Assembly (NCBI RefSeq): GCF_003399765.1
Contig: NZ_NFZV01000020.1
Location: 1 to 64,000 of the forward strand
Length of the DNA: 64,000 nucleotides
Direction of reading: 5' to 3'
From: Alkalilimnicola ehrlichii
GTDB taxonomy: Bacteria; Pseudomonadota; Gammaproteobacteria; Nitrococcales; AK92
Under the pieces are notes generated by a model, which ran no database searches, had not been told where the DNA came from, and saw nothing but the letters and a program-made list of their open reading frames with translations. A program made the position numbers and the translations under genes. Shown here piece after piece: positions 1 through 9,305 of the stretch; position 1 is the first letter of the stretch; each line of letters starts with the position of its first letter.

Positions 1-411
1 GGCGACCCGGAGGCGCTGCCCCGCTGCGCGGGGTTCCCTGCGCTTCTCGGGGCTTTCGGGGTTCGCCCGACAGGCCTTTGTCGCTGCGCTATCCTGCTCC
101 GCGCCAAAGCCCAGGGCGCACATCCGTGTGCGCCGCTCGGCGGGACAGGCGTCCACCGGACGCCCGTCGCTTTCCGCCTCGCCCCTGGCCTGACGGTCGA
201 ATGGCCGCCCTCCCTGGCGGCCACCCCTACGGGGCCTAGTCCGAAAGCCCCTGCGATGCTCGGCAGCGCCAATGGGCAAGAGCAAGACCCTTCGATCCAC
301 GCCTTCCCAAGGCACAAACACCAACCCGGCTAACAGCGTCAGGCGGGTTGGGGATGGCAGAGGCAGTGAACGAAGCGCACAACAACTATCTCGAATCGAA
401 ATTTCCCGCGC
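1..411. other. No gene recognised; GC-rich leading stretch
   Basis: I see no convincing coding frame here. The first 250 bases are very GC-rich with many short self-complementary stretches, and the last 100 bases run into the 3' end of the reductase gene on the minus strand. The composition differs from the backbone further right, so it could be the edge of an element outside the window. Confidence 0.4.
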
Positions 412-1188
412 TTACTTCTCGACGAAAGCACGCTCAATCACATAATGACCGGCATGGCCCTGATGCTTGGAAGCCTCGAAGCCGCGCTCGTCGAGCATGG
501 CGGTGACGTCTTTGAGCATGGACGGGCTGCCGCAGAGCATGGCGCGGTCATGTTCCGGGTTGAGCGGCGGTAGGCCGAGGTCGTCGGTCAGCTTGTTTTG
601 CTCGATCAACGTCGTGATCCGGCCCTGGTTGCGGAACTCTTCGCGCGTTACCGTCGGGTAGTAGACCAGCTTCTCGCGGATCTCGTCGCCAAGATACTCG
701 TGCTCAGGTAGCTCATACTGAATATAGTCGTGGTACGCCAGTTCGCTGACGAAACGCACGCCGTGTACCAAGATGATCTTGTCGAAGCGCTCATAAGCTT
801 CCGGATCTTTGATGATGCTCATGAACGGCGCAAGCCCCGTGCCGGTGCCGAACAGGAACAAGTTTTTGCCAGGTAGTAAATCGCCCAGCACTAACGTGCC
901 AACCGGCTTGCGGCTGACCAGCAGGTTGTCGCCTTCTTTAAGATGCTGCAGACGCGAGGTTAACGGCCCGTCAGGCACCTTGATGCTGAGGAATTCGAGG
1001 TACTCCTCGTGGTTAGCGCTTACAATGCTGTAGGCGCGCATCAAAGGTTTGCCCTCGACTTCGAGGCCGATCATGACGAAGTGGCCGTTCTCGAACCGCA
1101 GGGACGGATCCCGGGTGGTACGGAAGCTGAATAATGTGTCGTTCCAGTGGTGGACGCTCAGCACTTCTTCCTGGTTCACGCTCGCCAT
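412..1188 (-). CDS. fpr: Ferredoxin--NADP(+) reductase
   Basis: This FAD enzyme moves electrons between NADP(H) and ferredoxin or flavodoxin, supporting Fe-S repair and oxidative-stress defence in the cytoplasm. Counted from the longest frame (GTG at 1221), the FAD motif RAYS lies at residues 62-65, the isoalloxazine-side GPLTSRL at 85-91 and the NADP-binding GTGTGLAPF at 125-133. The C-terminus VIERAFVEK matches bacterial subclass-I reductases. I prefer the ATG at 1188: it gives the usual MASVNQEEVLSVHHWN beginning and has a GAGGG ribosome site 8 bases upstream. It is transcribed divergently from a LysR gene, the arrangement of fpr and finR in Pseudomonas. Confidence 0.93.
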   Translation of the reverse strand: MASVNQEEVLSVHHWNDTLFSFRTTRDPSLRFENGHFVMIGLEVEGKPLMRAYSIVSANHEEYLEFLSIKVPDGPLTSRLQHLKEGDNLLVSRKPVGTLVLGDLLPGKNLFLFGTGTGLAPFMSIIKDPEAYERFDKIILVHGVRFVSELAYHDYIQYELPEHEYLGDEIREKLVYYPTVTREEFRNQGRITTLIEQNKLTDDLGLPPLNPEHDRAMLCGSPSMLKDVTAMLDERGFEASKHQGHAGHYVIERAFVEK

Positions 1189-1312
1189 GGCAACCCTCAT
1201 CGACGTTGGCAAGTGACTCACTTGCGGGATTTTTCATTGGGTTGATTCTACTGTAAACGCATCCAATCGGTAAAATGGGATAAATAGATAGACGTAACCG
1301 GAAAATTCGATA

Positions 1313-2194
1313 ATGCGCTATTCCTTTCGACAGCTCGAAGTGTTTCTGGCCGCTGCGCACTACGAGAACATCACGCGTGCCGCGGAAAGCCTCTCTATGT
1401 CGCAATCGGCAGCGAGCAGTGCTTTGCGGGATTTGGAGCAGCAGTTCGATGTGCAGTTATTCGACCGCGTCGGTAAACGATTACAGGTCAACGAGCTGGG
1501 ACGCTCGCTGCGCCCGCGCGCCGAAGCGCTGTTGGAGCAGGCGCGAGAATTGGAAGCTGCCTTGTCCGGACAGTCGTCGTTCGGGCATTTGAAAGTAGGG
1601 GCAACCTTAACCATCGGCAATTACCTCGCGGTCGGCATTATGGCGCGCTACATGGGCGAGCAGGCCGGGGCAACGGTCTCGCTGGAGGTTGCCAATACGG
1701 CCACGATTGCGGGCAAAGTGAGCCGCTTCGAGCTGGATGTCGGCTTGATCGAAGGCGAATTGCACGATCCCGATTTGGAGGTGTTCCCCTGGCGCGACGA
1801 TGAACTCATTGCGTTTTGCGCACCGTCGCATCCTTTGGCCCAATGCGAGCGGTTAACCGACGAGGATTTGCTATCCGCCACCTGGATTCTGCGCGAGCCG
1901 GGCTCCGGTACCCGCCAGACCTTCGACCGGGCGATGCACGGCCTATTGCCGGAACTGAACGTGCTGTTAGAACTGCAACATACCGAAGCGATTAAGCGCG
2001 CGGTGGAAGCCGGTTTGGGAATCGGCTGCCTGTCCCGCGTGACCTTGGCGGAGGCGTTCCGCCGCGGCAGCCTAGTGCCTTTGCCCGTGCCGCACCGGGA
2101 TTTCCAGCGCCGCTTTTACTTTATTCTGCACCGGCAGAAGTTTCGCAGTCCCGGCATCGAGCGTTGGCTCGAACTGTGCGGAGAGACGGGGTAA
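1313..2194 (+). CDS. LysR-family regulator, FinR-like by position
   Basis: The protein has 293 residues, normal for LysR. An N-terminal winged helix-turn-helix (about residues 1-60, with ITRAAESLSMSQSAASSALR as the recognition region) is followed by a substrate-binding effector domain (about 90-290). It lies back to back with fpr across a gap of about 120 bases, the same arrangement as finR-fpr in pseudomonads, where FinR activates fpr under superoxide stress. The role here is inferred from synteny only. The AT-rich gap must hold both promoters. CysB-like or other LysR functions cannot be excluded. Confidence 0.88.
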   Translation: MRYSFRQLEVFLAAAHYENITRAAESLSMSQSAASSALRDLEQQFDVQLFDRVGKRLQVNELGRSLRPRAEALLEQARELEAALSGQSSFGHLKVGATLTIGNYLAVGIMARYMGEQAGATVSLEVANTATIAGKVSRFELDVGLIEGELHDPDLEVFPWRDDELIAFCAPSHPLAQCERLTDEDLLSATWILREPGSGTRQTFDRAMHGLLPELNVLLELQHTEAIKRAVEAGLGIGCLSRVTLAEAFRRGSLVPLPVPHRDFQRRFYFILHRQKFRSPGIERWLELCGETG

Positions 2195-2276
2195 GTCTAA
2201 TACATTAAATTCTGCTAATGTTTTGGCCGCCTGATTACTTGCATACAACAATGAGAATACGCCGAGGAGTTATGCG

Positions 2277-3023
2277 ATGAGGAAAAATATACTCATAACC
2301 GGCGCCAGTTCCGGGCTCGGGGCTGGTATGGCGCGGGAGTTTGCTGCTCGGGGAGCCAATCTCGCGCTATGCGCGCGGCGGACGGAGAACCTCGAAGCGC
2401 TGAAGGCGGAGCTTGCAGCCAGCCACCCTGATATCCGGGTGTCGATCAAAGCGCTCGATGTCTGCGACTACGAGCGTGTCTTCACGGTTTTTCGCGCCTT
2501 TCGGGATGAGTTCGGGACGCTGGATCGGGTTATCGTCAACGCCGGCCTAGGTAAAGGCAAGTCGCTCGGTACCGGCTATTTCTACGCCAATCGCCAAACG
2601 GCCGAAACCAACTTTGTGGCAGCGCTGGCCCAATGCGAAGCGGCACTGGAGATTTTTCGCGAGCAAGGCGAGGGGCATTTGGTTGCCATTTCCTCCATGA
2701 GTGCCATGCGCGGCATGCGTGGCAACATCACGACCTACGCTGCCACCAAGGCCGGTTTGGCCGCGCTGGCCGAGGGGATTCGAGCCGACGTGCTGGGCAC
2801 GAATATAAAAGTGTCGACGATTTTCCCCGGCTACATTCGCAGCGAAATTAACGAGAAGGTAAAGAACACGCCGTTCATGGTCGATACCGAAACGGGGTGC
2901 CGCGCGTTGGCGAAAGCCATCGAACGGGAACCGGCCAAGGCTTGCGTACCGGCGTGGCCCTGGGTGGCGGTCGGCTTTTTGATGCGGCATCTGCCGCTTA
3001 AATGGGTAGCCCGTATGGGCTGA
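2277..3023 (+). CDS. SDR-family oxidoreductase
   Basis: This is a classical short-chain dehydrogenase of 248 residues. The nucleotide site TGASSGLG is at residues 8-15, NAG at 88-90, the catalytic serine near 139-140, and the YAATK tyrosine/lysine pair at 154 and 158. The C-terminal segment after residue 225 is hydrophobic (WPWVAVGFLMRHLPLKWV) and may touch the membrane, as in SDRs acting on lipid-like substrates. A GAGGAG ribosome site precedes the ATG. It follows the LysR gene by 82 bases in the same direction, but no shared pathway is evident. The substrate is unknown. Confidence 0.88.
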   Translation: MRKNILITGASSGLGAGMAREFAARGANLALCARRTENLEALKAELAASHPDIRVSIKALDVCDYERVFTVFRAFRDEFGTLDRVIVNAGLGKGKSLGTGYFYANRQTAETNFVAALAQCEAALEIFREQGEGHLVAISSMSAMRGMRGNITTYAATKAGLAALAEGIRADVLGTNIKVSTIFPGYIRSEINEKVKNTPFMVDTETGCRALAKAIEREPAKACVPAWPWVAVGFLMRHLPLKWVARMG

Positions 3024-3106
3024 GCGAATGCCGAACGTAGGTCTGTGTCGACCGCAGGCCCGACAGGTATAGGCAATTCCTTCATTCGACCTGCAGGAGG
3101 TTTGTA

Positions 3107-3937
3107 GTGGTGTCGTCCCATTCCCAGATTGAGCAACATTATGGTCAGGACGACCTCAAGCAAAAACTACTTAACGCCTTGCAGGAAGCAGGTAAGAACC
3201 CGGAGGCCTTGAGCCGCGACGATATCGCCGGGTTCGAAGAGTTTCATATCCGTGGCCGCCAGGCAACGCGCGAACTGGCTACGGCAATGGAGCTTGGGGC
3301 GGGGATGCGGGTGCTCGATGTCGGCTGCGGTATTGGCGGTCCGGCGCGGACGTTGGCGAGCGAGTTCGACTGTGAAGTAACCGGCCTCGATTTGGTGGAC
3401 GCCTACATCGAGGCCGCTACCGACTTAAGCCAGCGCGTGGGCCTTGCCGATAAGTTGAGCTTTCGACAAGGAGACGCCGCGGCGCTGCCGTTCGACGATG
3501 CAGCGTTCGATGCCGCGTTGCTTGAGCATGTTTCCATGAACATCGCCGACAAAGCCGGTTTGTTCGCCGGGCTTAAGCGCGTGTTACGCCCCGAAGGCAA
3601 GCTGGGGCTTTACGAAATCTGCGCCGGCGAGCAGCCTTCGCCGCATTATCCGGTGCCCTGGGCGGGAGACGAGACGATCGATTTCTTAAGCCCAGCCACC
3701 GAGCTACAAGCGGCCGCCGAGCAAGCGGGGTTTACCGTACTCGCTTGGCGGGATATTTCCGAGGTTGCGTTGGCTTGGCTGCGGAATATGCAAGAGGCGA
3801 GGGCAGATCGACCGCAGACTTCGCCGTTAAGCCTGAACCTGTTAATGGGAGAGGCCGGCGAGGAGAAGACAAACAACATTCTTCGCAACCTCGAAGAGGG
3901 CCGCATCGGTATTGTGCAGGCCGTGCTGCAAGCCTAG
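3107..3937 (+). CDS. SAM-dependent methyltransferase
   Basis: A 276-residue class-I methyltransferase (Methyltransf_11 type). The SAM-binding motif I LDVGCGIGGPA lies near residues 69-79, the acidic motif II residue in VTGLD near 94, and motif III RVLRPEGKLGLYEI follows. The layout resembles glycine/sarcosine methyltransferases and ubiquinone/tocopherol-type enzymes, but the substrate cannot be assigned. The GTG start at 3107 is chosen because GGAGG lies just upstream. The gene is convergent with the antiporter; their 3' ends abut if the antiporter's displaced C-terminus is counted. Confidence 0.85.
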   Translation: MVSSHSQIEQHYGQDDLKQKLLNALQEAGKNPEALSRDDIAGFEEFHIRGRQATRELATAMELGAGMRVLDVGCGIGGPARTLASEFDCEVTGLDLVDAYIEAATDLSQRVGLADKLSFRQGDAAALPFDDAAFDAALLEHVSMNIADKAGLFAGLKRVLRPEGKLGLYEICAGEQPSPHYPVPWAGDETIDFLSPATELQAAAEQAGFTVLAWRDISEVALAWLRNMQEARADRPQTSPLSLNLLMGEAGEEKTNNILRNLEEGRIGIVQAVLQA

Positions 3938-4160
3938 TCATAAGCGATGTAAAGCTTCGTCCACGCGCTCGGCAATCAATGCACTGGCTTGGCGGCTGAT
4001 GGCCGGCGGCAGCAAGCCCACGGCGGTAAGCTCGGCCAGTGCGTCTTCCGAGGAGACTTGCGCCAGCATATCGGCTTGTCGGCGACGCAGGTCGTGGTGC
4101 TTGCGGGCGACGGTGCGGTCCAGGGTTTGCAATTGTCGCTCGGCATCGCGCTCCCAGTTT
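3938..4160 (-). pseudogene. Displaced C-terminal end of the CPA1 antiporter
   Basis: Immediately after the antiporter stop, the next frame carries a helix-rich segment (WERDAERQ, then DRTVARKHHDLRRRQADM, ending VDEALHRL). It continues the regulatory tail of the antiporter without a start codon of its own. The frames meet at a run of six T on the coding strand (4161-4166). One more T would join them into a protein of about 655 residues. Confidence 0.7.
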
Positions 4161-5910
4161 AAAAAACCGCCTTCGCATCGCGCACGGCAGCGGTTTGCAT
4201 ATTAGGTAAGCGCTCCAGCAGGTCCAGCGCTTCCAGAGTGCGTCTGGCCGCCAAGCGGCGGGCGCTGGCTTCGGCATAGGCAAGTTCATGGGCGTCTTCT
4301 CCCGCCGGTGGCGGTAGCTTCGCCGTAAGAGCCTCTATGCAGTGATCGAACCACGGGCGGTGGCGCTGGCGAGCGGCAAGGCGTACCCGATCCAGGCTGA
4401 CTTCTTCGATTTGGTCGTCCACTTCATGTAAGAGCGTGCGCGCAACGGGGGCGGGTAACAAGCCGGCATCGCTTAGTCGTTGGTATACTTGCCGTTCCAC
4501 CGCTAGCCCGCGGCGCACCGCGACATGCACCTCTTCCTCCGGTGTGAGTTCAATTCGAATAAGCTCTTGATAGGTGCTGCTGTCTAGTTTCTCCAGCGCT
4601 TCTTCGATGATCGGTTCGCGCAGCGACAACTCCCGCAGCCGCTCCTGCGCAGCAGCAATTCCGGTGAGCCGAGCGCCTAAGGTTAAGAATCGGTCGGCGC
4701 GACTGGGTTCGGTAAGCCCTAAGCGCTCTACTAAGCGGCCGATGGACGTGGCGTTAATCAGCAAAGTGGCCAGCACGACACCGCCTGTCATTGCGATGAA
4801 CAAGTCCCGCTCGGGCAGGGTTTCGGGTAAGGAGAGTGCCAAAGCCAATGCAATCCCGCCGCGTAAGCCGCCCCAGATGAGCACGGCTTCGTTGCGCCAG
4901 CCCACCGGCGGGATGCCCGCCAGGCGTTGTACCAGGTAAACCAAGGGCACGACCGCCACGGTGCGGGCAATCAGCGCGATCAGGATAATCGCGAGGATAA
5001 GCGGGCCGTGCGTAACAAGTAGGGCCGGGTCGATCGCCAGGCCGATGAGTAGAAACAGCAGAACGTTAGCCACATAGGCCAGCCCGACCCAGAACACGCC
5101 GCCGGTCTTACGCGCTTCGGCGCTGGCCCGAGTGGGCGCTAGCGCACCGACCACAATGCCTGCGCCTACCGTGGCCATCACACCGGAGATGGCCAGTACG
5201 TGCTCCGCCAGTACAAAGCTGCCATAAGCAAGCGCTAGCGAGAGTGCAATCGGCGAATAACGATCCAGCCAGGGGAGAATAAGCGCGGCCAATAGCCCCA
5301 ATATGGCGCCGATGACTAATCCGCCGAAGAACACCGACAGGAAGCCGACCAGCCCTTCGCCCAAGTCGAAGGTCGCGCCGAGTGCGACGGCGAGCAGAAT
5401 ATTAAACAGCACAACGACGATGCCGTCGTTCAACAAGCTTTCGCCTTCGATCAGAATAAGCAACCGTTTGGGCACGCCCAAACGGCGGAATATGCCGACG
5501 ACGGCTACCGGGTCGGTCGCCGAAATCATCACCCCGAATAGTAGCGCTGCCGCGAGCGGTACCGCGAACAAGACATTTAAGCTAAGCCCGATGAGTCCGG
5601 CGGCGATGGCCAAACCCGGTAAAGCCAGCGCGAGAATCGGCAGTAAGTTACGGAAGAAGGCACGGCTGGCTAAGGCGAAGGCGGCTTCGAAAATAAGAAT
5701 GGGAAGAAACAAATAGGCAACGACGTGTTCGAACGCCGGCCCATGCAGCGGTGCTTCCAGCCCGTAGGGTTGCCCGATCCAACCGGCCAAAAAGCCCACA
5801 ATGGCGAGTAAGGCGGTAAGCGGTAGCCGTATGTGCTGCGCCAGCACGCTGAGCAACACGCCCGCCAGCAACAGCGACGATAGTATCAGTAGCCAATTCG
5901 GTAAGCCCAT
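4159..5910 (-). CDS. Na+(K+)/H+ antiporter, CPA1 family, C-terminally truncated by a frameshift
   Basis: This inner-membrane cation/proton exchanger is read as 583 residues. Roughly the first 400 residues form about 12 hydrophobic segments with CPA1 landmarks: SATDPVAVV and EGESLLNDG in the middle, then WGGLRGGIALALALSLP. A soluble helical tail follows. The frame ends abruptly at a T-run, and the family-like remainder is in the next frame, so the tail loses about 70 residues. The ion pathway is complete, so transport may be kept while regulation is altered, or the stop may be a sequencing artefact. A perfect hairpin sits just upstream of the start. Confidence 0.88.
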   Translation of the reverse strand: MGLPNWLLILSSLLLAGVLLSVLAQHIRLPLTALLAIVGFLAGWIGQPYGLEAPLHGPAFEHVVAYLFLPILIFEAAFALASRAFFRNLLPILALALPGLAIAAGLIGLSLNVLFAVPLAAALLFGVMISATDPVAVVGIFRRLGVPKRLLILIEGESLLNDGIVVVLFNILLAVALGATFDLGEGLVGFLSVFFGGLVIGAILGLLAALILPWLDRYSPIALSLALAYGSFVLAEHVLAISGVMATVGAGIVVGALAPTRASAEARKTGGVFWVGLAYVANVLLFLLIGLAIDPALLVTHGPLILAIILIALIARTVAVVPLVYLVQRLAGIPPVGWRNEAVLIWGGLRGGIALALALSLPETLPERDLFIAMTGGVVLATLLINATSIGRLVERLGLTEPSRADRFLTLGARLTGIAAAQERLRELSLREPIIEEALEKLDSSTYQELIRIELTPEEEVHVAVRRGLAVERQVYQRLSDAGLLPAPVARTLLHEVDDQIEEVSLDRVRLAARQRHRPWFDHCIEALTAKLPPPAGEDAHELAYAEASARRLAARRTLEALDLLERLPNMQTAAVRDAKAVF

Positions 5911-5929
5911 ATCTCACGATATGGGGTAG

Positions 5930-5978
5930 GCTGGGCCGTTAGGCCCAGCATCGTTTAGGGGCCTAATGGAGCCTAAAC
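5930..5978. terminator. Two adjacent inverted repeats between antiporter and fadE
   Basis: The first (5930-5949) is an 8-bp perfect stem GCTGGGCC around GTTA. The second pairs GTTTAGG (5953-5959) with CCTAAAC (5972-5978). They sit downstream of fadE and upstream of the antiporter. No T-run follows, so a factor-independent terminator is not proven. Confidence 0.45.
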
Positions 5979-6004
5979 GCCCAGCCGGCGCGATGGACGG
6001 CCCT

Positions 6005-8281
6005 CTACTCGCTCTCGGCCGCTTGCTTCTTCGTCGCGGCCTTACGACTATTGGTCCTGCCGTTGCGGCGGGTATTCATCCGCCGGGTATATTCTTGCGG
6101 CGTGAACTCGTCAACCTCGTAAGCCTCCAGGCGGGCCGCTTCGGCGTTGCGGATCTGCTCGGCCTCCGCTTCCGTGACGATCCGCGCCTCAACCGCTTGC
6201 TCCAAATGCTCCTGCGGTCGGCCGCGTGGAATGCGGCCCTCTTTCTGCGCCTTGTGAATTTTGACAATCAGCGGCGTGCACGCGCTAACCAAGCGCCAAG
6301 CATGGAGCAAGCGGCCCAGGCCGGGCTCGGTAGCGCCGGGTAGATAAACGTGCTCCATCAAGCGATCGTACTGTTCGCCGGGTTGCTGGATAGTCCGCGC
6401 GGCCGGGGCGTTGAGTTTATCCCGTACGCCGGTGCCGATGGGGTTGATACGCAGCCACAGCCGCCCCGGCCAGCGCATCAGGCCGCCCAATACCGGTACC
6501 GGGAAGTTGTTGTAAATCTCTTCGAAATGGCGTTGGATCTCGCCAAGCATATAATCCAGCGACCAACGCACCAGAATAAGATCCTCTTCTCGCTCGCCCT
6601 CGGCTTCGAAGCGGCGCAGGGTGGCGGTGGCAAGAAACATCCACGAGAGAATGTCGGCAAAGCGGCCGTTGAGGTTACCGGCGGCTTTTAGTTTTGCGCC
6701 GATGCCGAACATGGCCAGATCGGTCAGGAGCGCGAAGCGGCTCGAAGTCCAGGCAAGTCGGCGGTAATGCGTTGCGGTCGGGCCTTTGGCGCTTGGCGCG
6801 CCGGTCAGGCCGCGGGTGAGGCCGCGCGTCGCGGTGCGGCCGAAAGTCGCCAAGAAATGCCCGGCCCAGCCGAGTAAAGATTGGCGAAAGGCATCGGCGT
6901 CGTCTTCTTCGACGGCCGCCATTACTTTCAGCGCATAGGGGTGGCAGCGCACGGCCCCCTGGCCGAACACGATTAGCGTACGGGTGAGGATGTTGGCGCC
7001 TTCCACCGTGATGCCGACGGGGCTATTGATATAGCTACCGGCTAAGAAATTGTTCGGGCCGCGTACAACGCCGGCGCCGGAGATCACGTCCATGCCGTCG
7101 GTAACCAATTCGCGCGCAAGATCGGTGGCGCGGTATTTCATGATGGCAGAGATCACAGGCGGGCTCTCGCCGCTGTCGATCGCGCCGCAGCCATAGGTAC
7201 GCATCGCCTCCAGCGCGTAACTGAGCGCCGCCAGCTTAGCGACCTTGGCTTGCACGCCTTCCATCATGCCGATGCTGATGCCGAACTGTTCGCGAATGGC
7301 GCTGTACGGCCCCACGGATGCCGCCGCGTGCTTGGCCGCTCCCACGGCGCCGGCGGGCAAGGAGATGGCGCGGCCGCCGGATAAAGTCTCCATCAACATG
7401 CGCCAGCCTTTGCCGGCGTAGTCCGGCCCGCCGATGATGTTATCGACGGGTACGATCACGTCCTTGCCGACCAGCGGCCCGTTGGGGAAGGGGGCAATCG
7501 GTTCGTGGTGCTTGCCGCTGTCAAAACCGGGCGTGCCCTTCTCCAGCAGAATGCAAGTAATACCCGGCCGCTCGCCCTTACCGAGCAGGTTGTCCGGATC
7601 GTGCAATTGCACGGCGAGGCTGACAATATCCGCAATGGGGGCCAAGGTAATGTAGCGCTTACGGAAGTTGAGCTTGATTTTGAGCTCGCCGTCGGTGTCT
7701 TTGAACACTTCGCCTTCCGACTTAATCGAGGCGGCATCGCTGCCGGCGGTCGGTTCGGTGAGGCCGAAACACGGAGTGAGTTCGCCCTTGGCGAGGCGGC
7801 GCAGGTACTTATCTTTCTGCGCCTGCGTGCCGTAGTGCGCCAACAACTCCGCCGGGCCCAGCGAGTTAGGAATGGTAACGATGGTGCTCACCGCGCCGGT
7901 CGCCGGCCCGAGCTTGCCCATGATAACGCTCTTGGCGAAAGCGCCCATCGGCTTGCCGCCGTATTCTTCCGGTACATTAAAGCTATAAAAGCCTTGTTCG
8001 CGCAGATAGGCCAGGACGTCTTCCGGTAGTTCCCGCGTAACGTCTAATTGCCAAGCGTCGACCCGGCGGCAGACCTCTTCGGCCGGACCTTGCACCAACG
8101 CCCGCTCGTCCTCGGTCAGGGTCGGGTAAGGCGCTTGACGTAGGCGCTCGATGTCCGGGTTGCCGGAGAAAAACTCGCCGTCGACCCAGACAGTGCCGGC
8201 TTCCAGAGCCGCTCGCTCCGTATCGGACACCTTCGGTAGCATGCCCTTGGCCTTAATCGTATTCATTAGCGCTTTGAACAT
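6005..8281 (-). CDS. fadE: Acyl-CoA dehydrogenase, FadE type
   Basis: This flavoenzyme of fatty-acid beta-oxidation oxidises acyl-CoA to trans-2-enoyl-CoA. At 758 residues it has the long FadE architecture: acyl-CoA dehydrogenase N, middle and C domains, then the DUF1974 C-terminal extension. Landmarks are the signature CFGLTEPTAGSDAASI in the middle domain, the FAD-side GWRMLMETLSGGRAISLPAG, and IMKYRATDLARELVTDGMDV in the C domain. The last 25 residues are a Lys/Arg/Ala-rich tail. A GGAGACAAG ribosome site precedes the ATG. A TetR gene lies divergently 300 bases upstream and is a plausible regulator. Confidence 0.93.
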   Translation of the reverse strand: MFKALMNTIKAKGMLPKVSDTERAALEAGTVWVDGEFFSGNPDIERLRQAPYPTLTEDERALVQGPAEEVCRRVDAWQLDVTRELPEDVLAYLREQGFYSFNVPEEYGGKPMGAFAKSVIMGKLGPATGAVSTIVTIPNSLGPAELLAHYGTQAQKDKYLRRLAKGELTPCFGLTEPTAGSDAASIKSEGEVFKDTDGELKIKLNFRKRYITLAPIADIVSLAVQLHDPDNLLGKGERPGITCILLEKGTPGFDSGKHHEPIAPFPNGPLVGKDVIVPVDNIIGGPDYAGKGWRMLMETLSGGRAISLPAGAVGAAKHAAASVGPYSAIREQFGISIGMMEGVQAKVAKLAALSYALEAMRTYGCGAIDSGESPPVISAIMKYRATDLARELVTDGMDVISGAGVVRGPNNFLAGSYINSPVGITVEGANILTRTLIVFGQGAVRCHPYALKVMAAVEEDDADAFRQSLLGWAGHFLATFGRTATRGLTRGLTGAPSAKGPTATHYRRLAWTSSRFALLTDLAMFGIGAKLKAAGNLNGRFADILSWMFLATATLRRFEAEGEREEDLILVRWSLDYMLGEIQRHFEEIYNNFPVPVLGGLMRWPGRLWLRINPIGTGVRDKLNAPAARTIQQPGEQYDRLMEHVYLPGATEPGLGRLLHAWRLVSACTPLIVKIHKAQKEGRIPRGRPQEHLEQAVEARIVTEAEAEQIRNAEAARLEAYEVDEFTPQEYTRRMNTRRNGRTNSRKAATKKQAAESE

Positions 8282-8582
8282 GGCTTGTCTCCTTAATCGA
8301 CGCGGGCACCGTCGTTATTTAGGCAATGGGTTGTCGTCGCTGTTCCGTATGGTGATGAATTGCTTACAGACAATAGAGTTTATTGAGCGCTCGGCTCCGT
8401 ATGTAGCGATAAACCTTTGTCCGAGGCGTAATTAGGATTACCTTCCCCCTGCTATTGCTACTGCAATTACCTTACGCTATGCAAGTCGCTCGCCGCTTTG
8501 GTCTTTCATGCCAATGACTTGCCAAAATAAAGTATCGACTTATGTTGGATAGCCAAGATTACGCTAAGGGGAGGTTCTACGC
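8282..8582. promoter_or_regulatory. Divergent fadE / tetR promoter region
   Basis: About 300 bases without a gene separate fadE and the TetR gene. The right half is AT-rich and should contain the promoters. I could not pick out an unambiguous operator palindrome. Confidence 0.4.
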
Positions 8583-9191
8583 GTGGTAAGCGAGGGAAAT
8601 CGCGCGCTGCGGCGGGTGCCGGAGGGCGCTACCGCACAGCGTATCGAAGCTGCCGTGCTGCGCTTGTTTTCGCAGCACGAATTTCATCGCGTAAAATTGA
8701 TTGAAGTCGCTCGCGAAGCACGAGTAAGTCTGCAAACGATTTACAAATATTACGGCGATAAAGAAACCCTGGTTTATGTGTGTCTCGATCGTTGGCTATC
8801 GAAGCTAACCGGCCGCATGATCGACCACCTGCGGGGCATTGCTACCTACAAAGACCGCTTACGCAAAGTCTACTGGGTCGTCATGGACTTCTTCGAGTCC
8901 AACCCCGATGTTGCCCAGCTTATTATCACCTCCACCTATATAGATGCATGGCGTCGCCATGACTCCTTCCGGCAGGATGAGTTAATGGGATTATTGCTTA
9001 AGGTCCTGCGCGAGGGGAGAGATCGGGGCGTGCTGAACGAAGAGGTGGACGAGACGTTTTTGCTCGATTTCATGCTTGGCGTAATCCAGCGGGTGGTCCT
9101 CATGTGGGTGCTGCGCGGGCGGGAAGAGCCTCTCACCGAACAAGCCGACATACAGTTTGAAATGCTTTGGCGCGCTATATCTAAAAGTTAA
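8583..9191 (+). CDS. TetR/AcrR-family regulator
   Basis: A 202-residue repressor-type protein. The helix-turn-helix spans about residues 20-65 (LIEVAREARVSLQTIYKYYGDKETL), followed by an all-helical ligand domain that should dimerise. The GTG start is supported by a GGGGAGG site upstream. Divergent placement opposite fadE suggests control of acyl-CoA oxidation, as for PsrA- or FadR-like TetR proteins, but the ligand is unknown. Confidence 0.88.
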   Translation: MVSEGNRALRRVPEGATAQRIEAAVLRLFSQHEFHRVKLIEVAREARVSLQTIYKYYGDKETLVYVCLDRWLSKLTGRMIDHLRGIATYKDRLRKVYWVVMDFFESNPDVAQLIITSTYIDAWRRHDSFRQDELMGLLLKVLREGRDRGVLNEEVDETFLLDFMLGVIQRVVLMWVLRGREEPLTEQADIQFEMLWRAISKS

Positions 9192-9305
9192 TCTTAATCA
9201 AGTGCTTGGCACTTTCTGCTCGGCACGCTAACGAATGGGACTTGGTTTATTGCCAGCGTCAGGCAAAATGGTCCTTTTGGACGCGAATTTGAAGGAGATG
9301 TGATT

